This document shows, piece by piece, positions 16,144 to 24,775 of a stretch of DNA of 64,000 nucleotides. The notes beneath the pieces are model-generated. The model saw only the letters and a program-made list of their open reading frames with translations. It had not been told where the DNA came from and ran no database searches. A program made the translations under genes and the position numbers. Source of the DNA: Pseudomonas sp. MYb60 (GTDB lineage Bacteria; Pseudomonadota; Gammaproteobacteria; Pseudomonadales; Pseudomonadaceae); assembly GCF_002979555.1 (NCBI RefSeq), contig NZ_PCOZ01000011.1:62001-126000 (forward strand), given 5' to 3'. Each line of letters starts with the position of its first letter. Position 1 is the stretch's first letter.

Positions 16144-16371
16144 TTATTTCGGGAAAATGATGGTCTTGCTCGCGATGCTGGTCTGGGGGGCAAACGATAT
16201 CGATTCGCTGGACTCGACTTTTTGGCTTTCACCGCCAATTTTTTTTCCGAGTGCGTCGGCAAACGGTTGAAGCAAGGGTGCGACGGCTTTGACTACCTCG
16301 CCTACAACGGGTATTGCGGCTTTCAGTAGATCGCCAACCAGGGGGATTGCGGCAGCTGCGCTTATTGTCAT
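16144..16371 (-). CDS. Small amphipathic protein B (75 aa), unknown
   Basis: I do not recognise this protein. ATG 16371 has a GGAGAG ribosome site six bases upstream. The N-terminal ~47 residues make repeating amphipathic helices broken by Pro (IPLVGDLLKAAIPVVGEV, then VAPLLQPFADALGKKIGG). A polar Ser-rich tail of 28 residues ends in IIFPK. The overall plan matches the convergent 72-residue neighbour: hydrophobic helix bundle, Lys-Gly boundary, Ser-rich tail. A membrane-active peptide or small secreted protein is possible. Confidence 0.6.
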   Translation of the reverse strand: MTISAAAAIPLVGDLLKAAIPVVGEVVKAVAPLLQPFADALGKKIGGESQKVESSESISFAPQTSIASKTIIFPK

Positions 16372-16475
16372 TGTTGTCTCTCCGTTAAGTGTGGGGATGA
16401 TGGCCCCTCACCCAATACGTGGCCGCTAATGAGGCGACAGTTCCGACCCCCGCGTGGGATTTTCCGCCGGCCATG

Positions 16476-16503
16476 AAAAAGCCCGGCAATCGCCGGGCTT
16501 TTT
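16476..16503 (-). terminator. Terminator after sodB
   Basis: AAAAAGCCCGGC-AATC-GCCGGGCTTTTT symmetric stem-loop, 16 bases after the sodB stop on the minus strand. It has T-runs on both strands, so it could also stop plus-strand transcripts. Confidence 0.93.
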
Positions 16504-16519
16504 CTACTGCAAGCGTTAC

Positions 16520-17116
16520 TTAGGCAGTGAAGGTCTTGCCTTCGAACTGCTCAGCCACGAACTTCCAGTTGACCAGGTTCCAGAACGCTTCCACGTACTT
16601 TGGACGCACGTTGCGGTAGTCGATGTAGTAGGCGTGTTCCCATACGTCGCAGGTCAGCAGCGGGGTGTCGCCGCTGGTCAGCGGGTTGCCGGCGCCGATG
16701 GTGCTGGCCAGGGCCAGGGAACCGTCAGCCTTCTTCACCAGCCAGCCCCAACCGGAACCGAAGGTGCCGACGGACGTCTTGGTGAACTCTTCCTTGAACG
16801 CGTCGAACGAACCGAACGCAGCGTTGATGGCTTCAGCCAGTGCGCCGGTCGGTTGGCCGCCGGCGTTTGGCGCCAGGCAGTTCCAGTAGAAGGTGTGGTT
16901 CCAGACCTGAGCGGCGTTGTTGAAGATGCCGCCCGAAGAGGACTTGACGATTTCTTCCAGGGTCTTGCCTTCGAACTCGGTGCCTGGCACCAGGTTGTTC
17001 AGGTTCACGACGTAGGTGTTGTGGTGCTTGTCGTGGTGGAACTCCAAGGTTTCCTTGGAGATGTGCGGCTGCAGGGCATCGTGTGCATAGGGCAGCGGCG
17101 GCAATTCGAAAGCCAT
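16520..17116 (-). CDS. sodB: Iron superoxide dismutase
   Basis: Cytoplasmic Fe-SOD that converts superoxide to hydrogen peroxide and oxygen. The four metal ligands are visible: His in LEFHHDKHHNTYV, His in QVWNHTFYWNCL, and Asp and His in CDVWEHAYYIDY. At 198 residues it has the normal family length. The start is ATG 17116 (MAFELPPLPYAHDAL) with TTAGGAG upstream; a longer reading to 17164 would add 16 residues not seen in the family. It sits between bifA and argO, as in P. aeruginosa. Confidence 0.97.
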   Translation of the reverse strand: MAFELPPLPYAHDALQPHISKETLEFHHDKHHNTYVVNLNNLVPGTEFEGKTLEEIVKSSSGGIFNNAAQVWNHTFYWNCLAPNAGGQPTGALAEAINAAFGSFDAFKEEFTKTSVGTFGSGWGWLVKKADGSLALASTIGAGNPLTSGDTPLLTCDVWEHAYYIDYRNVRPKYVEAFWNLVNWKFVAEQFEGKTFTA

Positions 17117-17294
17117 GATGAATCTCCTAATCAGGTCAGTTGCGGTGAGCGCAAGGCCGATCACGGGCGGCCAAACAAGCGCCGGGGAGTTTGTACTCTT
17201 TGCGGCGCAGGGGCAGGATCATAGCACCGGGGGTGTGGCAAAACCACGCAACAACTGTGTGGAATAGAGGTTCCAGAGCGTTTTGGAATATTCG

Positions 17295-17894
17295 TCAGGC
17301 GGCGATCAATTGGTACGCCACGCCGAACATCATGGCCGCCACCAGCAGATCCAGCAGGCGCCAGGTCGACGGGCGCGCCAGCCAGGGTGCCAACCAGGCC
17401 GCGCCGAGGGCCAGGGTGGTGAACCACAGGAATGATGCACTGGCCGCCCCGGCCACATAGGCGCCCGGCTCGGTTTGCTGGGCGCCCAACGAGCCGATCA
17501 GCAAGACCGTGTCCAGGTACACGTGGGGATTGAGCAGCGTCACCGCCAACGCGCTGAGCAACACCGCCCGCAGCGAGCGCACCTTGGCGTTTTCGCCCTG
17601 GTTCAAGCCCTGGGCCGAAAAGGCCCGACGCAGCGCCAAGGTGCCATACCACAGCAGGAAGGCAGCGCCGCCCCAGCGTGCAATGCCCAGCAGGACCGGG
17701 CTGTGGGCCAGCACCGTCGCGAGCCCGAACACCCCCGCGGCCACCAGCAATGCATCACACACCACGCACAATGCGGCAACGGGCAAGTGGTGCTCGCGAC
17801 GCAGGCTTTGGGCCAGAACGAAAGCATTTTGACTGCCGATCGCCATGATCAGCCCCAGGGCGACCAGCAACCCATTCACATAGCTTTGCCACAT
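17295..17894 (-). CDS. argO: Arginine/lysine exporter of the LysE/ArgO family
   Basis: A 199-residue inner-membrane exporter with about six helices. The LysE signature appears at the N-terminus (LGLIMAIGSQNAFVLAQSLRREH) and the LNPHVYLDTVLLIGS motif in the middle. ArgO members export arginine or canavanine, and LysE members lysine. The divergent LysR gene 91 bases away resembles ArgP, the known activator of argO, so basic amino acid control is expected. Confidence 0.9.
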   Translation of the reverse strand: MWQSYVNGLLVALGLIMAIGSQNAFVLAQSLRREHHLPVAALCVVCDALLVAAGVFGLATVLAHSPVLLGIARWGGAAFLLWYGTLALRRAFSAQGLNQGENAKVRSLRAVLLSALAVTLLNPHVYLDTVLLIGSLGAQQTEPGAYVAGAASASFLWFTTLALGAAWLAPWLARPSTWRLLDLLVAAMMFGVAYQLIAA

Positions 17895-17985
17895 AGATAA
17901 AGATCCTCCAAACGATGCTGGTCATTCTCGGGGTAGGCGATGTATAAGAAAAACAAATATTGCTGATCGCTCATTAGGGAAACTG

Positions 17986-18879
17986 ATGTTCGACTATAAG
18001 TTGCTGTCTGCCCTGGCGGCGGTGGTGGAACAAGCCGGCTTCGAGCGTGGCGCCCAGGTGCTGGGCGTGTCCCAGTCGGCCATCTCCCAGCGCATCAAGT
18101 TGCTCGAAGCGCGCATCGGCCAGCCGGTGTTGGTGCGAGCCTCACCGCCGACGCCCACCGATATCGGCCGGCGCCTGCTCAACCATGTACAGCAGGTGCG
18201 CCTGCTGGAGCGAGACTTGCAAAGCCAGGTGCCGGCGCTGGACGCCGAAGGCATGCCCGAGCGCCTGCGTATCGCTCTGAATGCCGACAGCCTGGCGACC
18301 TGGTGGGCCGAGGCCGTGAGCAGTTTTTGCGCTGAGCAGCATTTGTTGCTGGACCTGGTGGTCGAGGACCAGACCGTGGGCCTCAAGCGCATGCGCGCCG
18401 GTGAAGTGGCCGCCTGTATCTGCGCCAGCGAACGCCCGGTCGCTGGCGCGCGCAGCCTGTTGCTCGGTGCCATGCGCTATCGGGCGCTGGCCAGCCCGGC
18501 CTTTATTGCACGGCATTTCCCCGCCGGGGTGCGCGCCGATCAACTGGCGCGCACCCCGGCGCTGGTGTTCGGCCCGGATGACTTCCTGCAACACCGCTAC
18601 CTGGCGTCTCTGGGCGTGGATGGCGGTTTCGAGCACCATTTATGCCCTTCGTCCGAAGGGTTTATCCGCCTTACCGAGGCCGGACTCGGTTGGGGGCTGG
18701 TGCCGGAACTGCAGGTGCGCGATCAATTGGAAAAGGGCGTATTGGTCGAGTTGTTGCCAGATAAGCCCATCGACGTGCCGCTGTACTGGCATCATTGGCG
18801 CAGTGGCGGGCAACTGCTCAGCTTGTTGACCGACCATCTGGCCCAGGCCTGTGGCCAATGGTTGGTGCCGTTGGACTGA
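17986..18879 (+). CDS. argP: LysR-type regulator ArgP (IciA)
   Basis: A 297-residue LysR regulator. The N-terminal winged helix reads FERGAQVLGVSQSAISQRIKLLEARIG; an effector-binding domain follows from about residue 90. ArgP senses lysine and arginine and activates argO. The divergent pairing with argO across an AT-rich gap (17895-17985) supports the name. ATG 17986 follows GGGAAA. Confidence 0.9.
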   Translation: MFDYKLLSALAAVVEQAGFERGAQVLGVSQSAISQRIKLLEARIGQPVLVRASPPTPTDIGRRLLNHVQQVRLLERDLQSQVPALDAEGMPERLRIALNADSLATWWAEAVSSFCAEQHLLLDLVVEDQTVGLKRMRAGEVAACICASERPVAGARSLLLGAMRYRALASPAFIARHFPAGVRADQLARTPALVFGPDDFLQHRYLASLGVDGGFEHHLCPSSEGFIRLTEAGLGWGLVPELQVRDQLEKGVLVELLPDKPIDVPLYWHHWRSGGQLLSLLTDHLAQACGQWLVPLD

Positions 18880-18931
18880 CGGCGGGCGTCAAGGCAACAG
18901 CGATGAAAAACCAAAGTACACGGGGTAATGC

Positions 18932-19930
18932 ATGAAAATTCTGGTCACCGGCGCAAGCGGCTTCATCGGCGGGCGCTTTGCGCGTTTCGCCTTGGAGCAG
19001 GGCCTGGACGTGCGGGTCAACGGGCGGCGCGCCGAAGGTGTGGAGCACTTGGTCAAGCGCGGTGCCGAGTTTATCCAGGGTGACTTGAACGATGCCGATC
19101 TGGTCCGGCACTTGTGCCGCGACGTCGAAGCCGTGGTGCATTGCGCCGGTGCGGTCGGGTTGTGGGGCAAGTACCAGGATTTTCACCAAGGCAATGTACT
19201 GGTCACCGAAAACGTGGTGGAAGCCTGCCTCAAGCAACACGTCGGGCGACTGGTGCACCTGTCGTCGCCGTCCATCTATTTCGACGGCCGCGACCATCTG
19301 GGCCTGACCGAAGAACAAGTGCCCAAGCGCTTCAAGCATCCGTACGCCGCGACCAAATACCTGGCCGAGCAGAAGGTTTTCGGCGCCCAGGAATTCGGCC
19401 TCGAAGTGCTGGCCCTGCGCCCGCGATTCGTGACTGGCGCCGGTGACATGAGCATCTTCCCGCGCCTGCTTAAAATGCAGCGCAAAAACCGCCTGGCCAT
19501 CGTCGGCGACGGCCTGAACAAGGTCGACTTCACCAGTGTGCACAACCTCAACGAAGCCTTGCTGAGCAGTTTGCTCGCGCCGGGTTCGGCCTTGGGCAGG
19601 GCCTACAACATCAGCAACGGTACGCCGGTGCCGGTGTGGGATGTGGTGAACTATGTGATGCGCCAAATGGAGCTTCCTCAGGTCACGCGATACCGGTCCT
19701 ACGGCCTGTCCTACAGCGTTGCGGCGCTCAACGAAGCCTGTTGTGCGATATGGCCCGGGCGCCCGGAGCCGGCGTTGTCGCGCCTGGGCATGCAAGTGAT
19801 GAACAAAGATTTCACCTTGGACATCAGTCGGGCCAGGCATTATCTGGACTACGACCCCAAGGTCAGCCTGTGGACCGCCCTCGACGAGTTCTGCAGTTGG
19901 TGGAAGGCCCAGGATCCCGGGCGCACCTGA
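18932..19930 (+). CDS. NAD-dependent epimerase/3-beta-HSD-type oxidoreductase
   Basis: An extended short-chain dehydrogenase of 332 residues. The nucleotide-binding GASGFIGG motif is at residues 8-15 and the catalytic YxxxK appears as HPYAATKYLAE near residue 140. The sequence leans toward the 3-beta-hydroxysteroid dehydrogenase/isomerase branch. The substrate is unknown. I recall a similar oxidoreductase at this place next to argP in P. aeruginosa. A coiled-coil membrane protein follows after 114 bases. Confidence 0.85.
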   Translation: MKILVTGASGFIGGRFARFALEQGLDVRVNGRRAEGVEHLVKRGAEFIQGDLNDADLVRHLCRDVEAVVHCAGAVGLWGKYQDFHQGNVLVTENVVEACLKQHVGRLVHLSSPSIYFDGRDHLGLTEEQVPKRFKHPYAATKYLAEQKVFGAQEFGLEVLALRPRFVTGAGDMSIFPRLLKMQRKNRLAIVGDGLNKVDFTSVHNLNEALLSSLLAPGSALGRAYNISNGTPVPVWDVVNYVMRQMELPQVTRYRSYGLSYSVAALNEACCAIWPGRPEPALSRLGMQVMNKDFTLDISRARHYLDYDPKVSLWTALDEFCSWWKAQDPGRT

Positions 19931-20044
19931 GGTCACAACAGGCAACACATCGGGAACCGAATTCAGGGTTCCGGGTCGATCAGTGCGACGGAACCGCGGT
20001 TTATACTCCCGTCGCTTGCCACTTCACCGATTCAGGGTTGATTC

Positions 20045-20890
20045 ATGCGTAACGATGCCAACGACGACTTCGACAACGTTCCCAGCCTGCGGGCGGACCT
20101 TGGGGATGACGATGAATTCGCCTCTACCCCTGCCACCTCGGTGCGCTCGCGCAGCACGCCTGTGGTCAAGGTCAAGGGCGCCAGCACCGGGCCGCTGTGG
20201 GCCTTGATCGGCGCGCTGCTGATCGCTTTCGCCGGGCTGGCCTGGTGGAGCTTCCAGCAGATCTCCCTGATGGGCCAGCAACTGGTGGCCACCCAGGAAA
20301 GCTTCGCGCGCATCAGTGAGGAAGCGGCGGGGCGGCTGCAGGACATTTCCGGCAAGGTGGTGGCCAGCGAGGCCAATGTGAACAACGGCAGTGAAGCGCT
20401 GAAACTGCAGATCAAGCAACTCGAAAGCCAGTTGCTGGAGCAAGGCAAGCAACAGGTCGGCGTGGCTGGGCAAGCGACCGAGCTGGACCAGCGCCTCGCG
20501 CAAATGACTGCCAGCACGTCCGAGCTGTCCAGCGCCAACAGCAAGCTGCAAGGCCAGGTGCAGGCGTTGACCGATGCCGTGGCCACACTCAAGGCCGCGC
20601 AAGGTGATGCGGGCAAGCGCGACAGCGAACTCAAGGAGTTGGCCGCCGACGTGGCCGCGTTGAAAAAGCAGGGCAACCCGAGCGCGGCAATCGCGCGACT
20701 GGAACAGGACCTCGTGGTGCTCAAGAGCGCCCAGGACAACCAGCCGGCCAACAGTGATGCGCCGACGAACAAGGAGTTCGACGTGTTCCGCATCCAGACC
20801 ACACGTAACATCACCACCTTGCAGAGCCAGGTGCAGAACCTCCAACAGCAGCTTAATGCTCCTGCCAAGGTCACGCCGCTCGGTCAATGA
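20045..20890 (+). CDS. Coiled-coil membrane protein, unknown
   Basis: A 281-residue protein with three visible parts: an acidic cytoplasmic N-terminus (~50 residues), one membrane helix at about residues 56-76 (LWALIGALLIAFAGLAWW), and a long Gln/Ala/Glu/Leu-rich coiled coil to the end that should lie in the periplasm. No enzymatic motif is seen. It resembles uncharacterised pseudomonad ATPase-labelled proteins, but I see no Walker motif. A REP palindrome follows. Confidence 0.8.
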   Translation: MRNDANDDFDNVPSLRADLGDDDEFASTPATSVRSRSTPVVKVKGASTGPLWALIGALLIAFAGLAWWSFQQISLMGQQLVATQESFARISEEAAGRLQDISGKVVASEANVNNGSEALKLQIKQLESQLLEQGKQQVGVAGQATELDQRLAQMTASTSELSSANSKLQGQVQALTDAVATLKAAQGDAGKRDSELKELAADVAALKKQGNPSAAIARLEQDLVVLKSAQDNQPANSDAPTNKEFDVFRIQTTRNITTLQSQVQNLQQQLNAPAKVTPLGQ

Positions 20891-20906
20891 CAACACCGGT
20901 CCAGAG

Positions 20907-20932
20907 GTGGGAGGGGGCAAGCCGCCTCCCAC
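20907..20932. repeat. REP-type palindrome
   Basis: GTGGGAGGGGGC family palindrome with one mismatch (GCCGCC for GCCCCC), 17 bases after the coiled-coil gene. Confidence 0.8.
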
Positions 20933-20957
20933 CAAATGCCCTCCACGCAGGTGCGTT

Positions 20958-21026
20958 TGTCACCGTCCGGTGACATTTCCCTTGCCCTTCGTTACTGACC
21001 CCCCACCGTGCCCTTGTTTAGACTCC
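20958..21026 (+). promoter_or_regulatory. Operator/promoter module before the AGE isomerase gene
   Basis: A perfect inverted repeat TGTCACC-N4-GGTGACA at 20958-20975 is followed 32 bases after its start by the half-site-like CGTTACT (20990), and then by TGTTTAGACTCC (21015-21026) as a probable -10 region. The same arrangement, at nearly the same spacing, stands before gtsA. The regulator is not identified; GltR is a candidate. Confidence 0.6.
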
Positions 21027-21058
21027 GGTCACCCCACAAACAATAATAAGGGCCACCC

Positions 21059-22318
21059 ATGACCACCCCACCACTGCCTGCCAGCAGTTGGCTGAACGCG
21101 CCAGCCCATCACGCCTGGCTCGCGGCGGAAGGCCAGCGCCTGCTGTCGTTCGCCAAGGCTTCCCGACTGCCTGAAGGTTTTGGCAATCTCGACGACAACG
21201 GTCAGCTCCCCGCCAGCGCCCACGCCGAAACCATGAACACCGCCCGCATGACCCACAGCTTCGCCATGGCCCACGCCCTTGGCCTGCTGGGTTATGCCGA
21301 CCTGGTGGCCCACGGCGTCGCAGCCCTCGGCGGCCCACTCAAGGACGCCGAACACGGCGGCTGGTTCGCCGCGCCCCATGCCCTGGACGGCAACCGTGGC
21401 AAGGCCGCCTACCTGCACGCCTTCGTCGCCCTGGCCGCCAGCTCGGCGGTGGTGGCGGGCGCGCCCGGTGCACGCACGCTGTTGAACGACGCGATCCACA
21501 TCATTGACCAGTTCTTCTGGAGCGAGGAGGAGGGCGCCATGCTCGAATCTTTTGCCCAGGACTGGAGCGGCGTCGAAGCCTATCGCGGCGCCAATAGCAA
21601 CATGCACGCGACCGAAGCGTTCCTGGCCCTTGCCGATGTCACCGGTGACACGCGCTGGCTGGACCGTGCGCTGCGTATCGTCGAGCGTGTGATTCACACC
21701 CATGCCGCCGCCAACCAGTTCATGGTGATCGAGCATTTCGATGCTCACTGGCAGCCCCTGCTCAGCTACAACGAAGACAATCCTGCCGACGGTTTTCGCC
21801 CCTACGGCATCACCCCCGGTCACGGTTTTGAGTGGGCGCGGCTGGTGCTGCACCTGGAAGCCGCTCGCCTGCGAGCGGGGTTGACGACGCCGGCGTGGCT
21901 GCTGGACGACGCCAAGGGCCTGTTCGCCAGTGCCTGTGAATTTGCCTGGGCCGTCGATGGCGCGCCCGGCATCGTCTACACCCTGGACTGGAACCACCGC
22001 CCGGTGGTGCGCGAGCGCCTGCACTGGACCCACGCCGAAGCCAGCGCCGCTGCCCAGGCCCTGCTCAAGCGTACCGGTGAGCTGCATTACGAAACCTGGT
22101 ACCGGCGCGTCTGGGAGTTCTGCGACACCCATTTCATCGACCGCGCCCGCGGCAGCTGGCACCACGAACTCAGCCCGCACAACCAGCCCAGCAGCACGAT
22201 CTGGGGTGGCAAGCCGGACCTGTACCATGCCTGGCAAGCGGTATTGCTGCCTGCGCTTCCCTTGGCACCCAGCCTGGCCAGTGCCATCGGGGCAGGTTGT
22301 TATGTCACCAAGTGGTGA
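21059..22318 (+). CDS. AGE-family sugar epimerase/isomerase (mannose isomerase-like)
   Basis: A 419-residue alpha/alpha-barrel protein of the N-acylglucosamine 2-epimerase family. Members of the YihS type interconvert mannose, fructose and glucose. Typical family blocks are NTARMTHSFAMAHALG, GGWFAAPH, YRGANSNMHATEAFLALA and PYGITPGHGFEWARL, the last two holding catalytic His residues. It precedes the gts sugar importer under an apparently shared regulator, so it probably acts on an imported hexose. Its stop codon lies inside the operator of the next gene. The exact substrate is inferred. Confidence 0.85.
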   Translation: MTTPPLPASSWLNAPAHHAWLAAEGQRLLSFAKASRLPEGFGNLDDNGQLPASAHAETMNTARMTHSFAMAHALGLLGYADLVAHGVAALGGPLKDAEHGGWFAAPHALDGNRGKAAYLHAFVALAASSAVVAGAPGARTLLNDAIHIIDQFFWSEEEGAMLESFAQDWSGVEAYRGANSNMHATEAFLALADVTGDTRWLDRALRIVERVIHTHAAANQFMVIEHFDAHWQPLLSYNEDNPADGFRPYGITPGHGFEWARLVLHLEAARLRAGLTTPAWLLDDAKGLFASACEFAWAVDGAPGIVYTLDWNHRPVVRERLHWTHAEASAAAQALLKRTGELHYETWYRRVWEFCDTHFIDRARGSWHHELSPHNQPSSTIWGGKPDLYHAWQAVLLPALPLAPSLASAIGAGCYVTKW

Positions 22319-22370
22319 CATTTGTGCATCCCTTTGTTACCTGCGCCACAAAAATCCATGTTTAAACTCC
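22303..22370 (+). promoter_or_regulatory. Operator/promoter module before gtsA, overlapping the AGE stop codon
   Basis: A perfect TGTCACC-N4-GGTGACA palindrome (22303-22320) spans the last codons and stop of the AGE gene. TGTTACC follows 32 bases after its start (22335) and TGTTTAAACTCC (22359-22370) matches the -10-like part of the upstream module. The two modules align over about 65 bases. Confidence 0.6.
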
Positions 22371-22422
22371 GTGCAGCGCAAGCCCTAGACTTGCATGCAT
22401 AACAACAAAAAAAGGTACTCAG

Positions 22423-23709
22423 ATGAACGCGATTAATCGCCTCGCCGTCGCTATTTCCATTGCCTCGTTGTTCCCCCTCACTGCATTTGCCGCTGACTCG
22501 AAAGGGACGGTTGAAGTGGTGCATTGGTGGACCTCTGGCGGTGAAAAGGCGGCAGTGGATGTCCTGAAGGCCCAAGTTGAGAAAGATGGTTTCGTCTGGA
22601 AAGACGGTGCCGTCGCCGGTGGCGGTGGTGCCACGGCCATGACCGTGCTGAAGAGCCGCGCGGTCGCCGGTAACCCGCCTGGCGTTGCCCAGATCAAAGG
22701 CCCCGACATCCAGGAATGGGCGTCCACTGGCCTGCTCGACACCGACGTGCTCAAAGACGTCGCCAAAGCCGAAAAATGGGATTCCCTGCTCGACAAGAAA
22801 GTCTCCGACACCGTGAAGTACGACGGTGACTACGTTGCCGTACCGGTCAACATCCACCGCGTGAACTGGCTGTGGATCAACCCGGAAGTCTTCAAGAAAG
22901 CCGGGATCACCAAGAACCCCACCACCCTCGAAGAATTCTACGCCGCGGGCGACAAGCTCAAGGCTGCGGGCTTCATCCCTCTGGCCCACGGTGGCCAGCC
23001 TTGGCAGGACAGCACCGTGTTCGAAGCGGTGGTGCTCTCCGTCATGGGCGCCGATGGCTACAAGAAAGCCCTGGTCGACCTGGACAACGCCGCGCTGACC
23101 GGCCCGGAAATGGTCAAGTCCCTCACCGAGCTGAAGAAAGTCGCGACCTACATGGACGTCGACGGCAAGGGCCAGGACTGGAACCTTGAAGCAGGCAAGG
23201 TCATCAACGGCAAGGCCGGCATGCAGATCATGGGTGACTGGGCCAAGTCCGAGTGGACCGCCGCCAAGAAAGTCGCCGGCAAGGATTACGAGTGCGTAGC
23301 CTTCCCGGGCACCGACAAAGCCTTCACCTACAACATCGACTCCCTGGCGGTGTTCAAGCAGAAAGACAAAGGCACGGCTGCTGGCCAGCAGGACATTGCC
23401 AAAGTCGTGCTGGGTGAAGATTTCCAGAAAGTCTTCAGCATCAACAAAGGCTCGATCCCGGTACGCAACGACATGTTGAGCAACATGGACAAGCTCGGTT
23501 TCGATTCCTGTGCCCAGACCGCTGCCAAGGACTTCCTGGCCGACGCCAAGTCGGGCGGCCTGCAGCCAAGCATGGCGCACAACATGGCCACCACCCTGGC
23601 CGTGCAAGGCGCGTTCTTTGACGTCGTAACCAACTTCATCAACGACCCGAAAGCCGACCCGGCCGACACCGCCAAGAAACTCGGCGCGGCGATCAAGTCG
23701 GCCAAGTAA
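22423..23709 (+). CDS. gtsA: Glucose/mannose-type ABC transporter, periplasmic binding protein
   Basis: The sugar-binding protein of the GtsABCD importer. A signal peptide covers residues 1-23, cleaved after FPLTAFA. The mature protein is a family 1 solute-binding protein (VEVVHWWTSGGEKAAVDVLK...), 428 residues in all. An extended, Lys-rich sequence with many Asp/Trp residues suits sugar binding. It is first in gtsABCD and separated from gtsB by a long REP stem, an arrangement expected to raise its mRNA level over the membrane subunits. Confidence 0.92.
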   Translation: MNAINRLAVAISIASLFPLTAFAADSKGTVEVVHWWTSGGEKAAVDVLKAQVEKDGFVWKDGAVAGGGGATAMTVLKSRAVAGNPPGVAQIKGPDIQEWASTGLLDTDVLKDVAKAEKWDSLLDKKVSDTVKYDGDYVAVPVNIHRVNWLWINPEVFKKAGITKNPTTLEEFYAAGDKLKAAGFIPLAHGGQPWQDSTVFEAVVLSVMGADGYKKALVDLDNAALTGPEMVKSLTELKKVATYMDVDGKGQDWNLEAGKVINGKAGMQIMGDWAKSEWTAAKKVAGKDYECVAFPGTDKAFTYNIDSLAVFKQKDKGTAAGQQDIAKVVLGEDFQKVFSINKGSIPVRNDMLSNMDKLGFDSCAQTAAKDFLADAKSGGLQPSMAHNMATTLAVQGAFFDVVTNFINDPKADPADTAKKLGAAIKSAK

Positions 23710-23720
23710 GGCAGCCCAGC

Positions 23721-23820
23721 TGTAGGAGCGAGCTTGCTCGCGAAAAACTCAAGGTATCGCACTCATCCTGGATGCTTGCGTTATCGTTGAAGACCTTCGC
23801 GAGCAAGCTCGCTCCTACAG
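23721..23820. repeat. REPIN between gtsA and gtsB
   Basis: Two inverted REP units, TGTAGGAGCGAGCTTGCTCG and its complement, about 55 bases apart, able to fold into one long hairpin. It sits inside the operon, after the binding-protein gene. Confidence 0.9.
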
Positions 23821-23866
23821 GTAAAGCACCAGGCTGTAGTCCTTTTTCCCAGTATTGGATTTTCCC

Positions 23867-24775
23867 ATGAGTTCTGTTGCTGTGTTCAGCAAGGCCTCGC
23901 CCTTCGATGCACTGCAGCGCTGGCTACCGAAACTGGTGCTGGCGCCGAGCATGTTCATCGTGTTGGTGGGCTTCTACGGCTACATCCTGTGGACGTTCGT
24001 GCTGTCGTTCACCACGTCCACGTTCCTGCCCAGCTACAAGTGGGCGGGCCTGGCACAGTACGAGCGGCTGTTCGATAACGACCGCTGGTGGGTTGCGAGC
24101 AAAAACCTCGCGCTGTTCGGCGGAATGTTTATCGGCATCACGTTGGTCATCGGCGTGACACTGGCGATTTTTCTCGACCAGAAGATCCGTCGTGAAGGCT
24201 TTATCCGCACCATTTACCTGTACCCGATGGCGCTCTCGATGATCGTCACCGGTACCGCCTGGAAATGGCTGCTCAACCCGGGCATGGGCCTGGACAAACT
24301 GTTGCGGGACTGGGGCTGGGAAGGCTTCCGTCTCGACTGGCTGATCGACCCGGATCGCGTGGTCTATTGCCTGGTGATCGCCGCTGTGTGGCAAGCCTCG
24401 GGTTTCATCATGGCGATGTTCCTCGCCGGCCTGCGCGGGGTTGATCAATCGATCATCCGCGCCGCGCAGATCGACGGCGCGAGCCTGCCACGCATCTACT
24501 GGAGCGTGGTGCTGCCCAGCCTGCGTCCGGTGTTCTTCAGTGCGGTGATGATCCTCGCGCACATTGCAATCAAGAGCTTCGACCTGGTGGCGGCCATGAC
24601 GGCCGGTGGCCCGGGTTACTCCTCCGATTTGCCGGCGATGTTCATGTACTCGTTCACGTTCAGCCGTGGCCAGATGGGCATGGGTTCGGCGAGTGCCATC
24701 CTGATGCTCGGTGCGATCCTTGCGATCATCGTGCCTTACCTCTACTCCGAGCTGAGGACCAAACGTCATGACTAG
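23867..24775 (+). CDS. gtsB: Sugar ABC transporter permease GtsB
   Basis: An inner-membrane subunit of the MalF type with about six helices. The EAA loop that contacts the ATPase reads IIRAAQIDGASLPRIYWSVVLP. The start ATG 23867 (MSSVAVFSK) is preferred over TTG 23855, although the ribosome site is weak. It is 302 residues long and overlaps gtsC by 8 bases, indicating translational coupling. Confidence 0.92.
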   Translation: MSSVAVFSKASPFDALQRWLPKLVLAPSMFIVLVGFYGYILWTFVLSFTTSTFLPSYKWAGLAQYERLFDNDRWWVASKNLALFGGMFIGITLVIGVTLAIFLDQKIRREGFIRTIYLYPMALSMIVTGTAWKWLLNPGMGLDKLLRDWGWEGFRLDWLIDPDRVVYCLVIAAVWQASGFIMAMFLAGLRGVDQSIIRAAQIDGASLPRIYWSVVLPSLRPVFFSAVMILAHIAIKSFDLVAAMTAGGPGYSSDLPAMFMYSFTFSRGQMGMGSASAILMLGAILAIIVPYLYSELRTKRHD

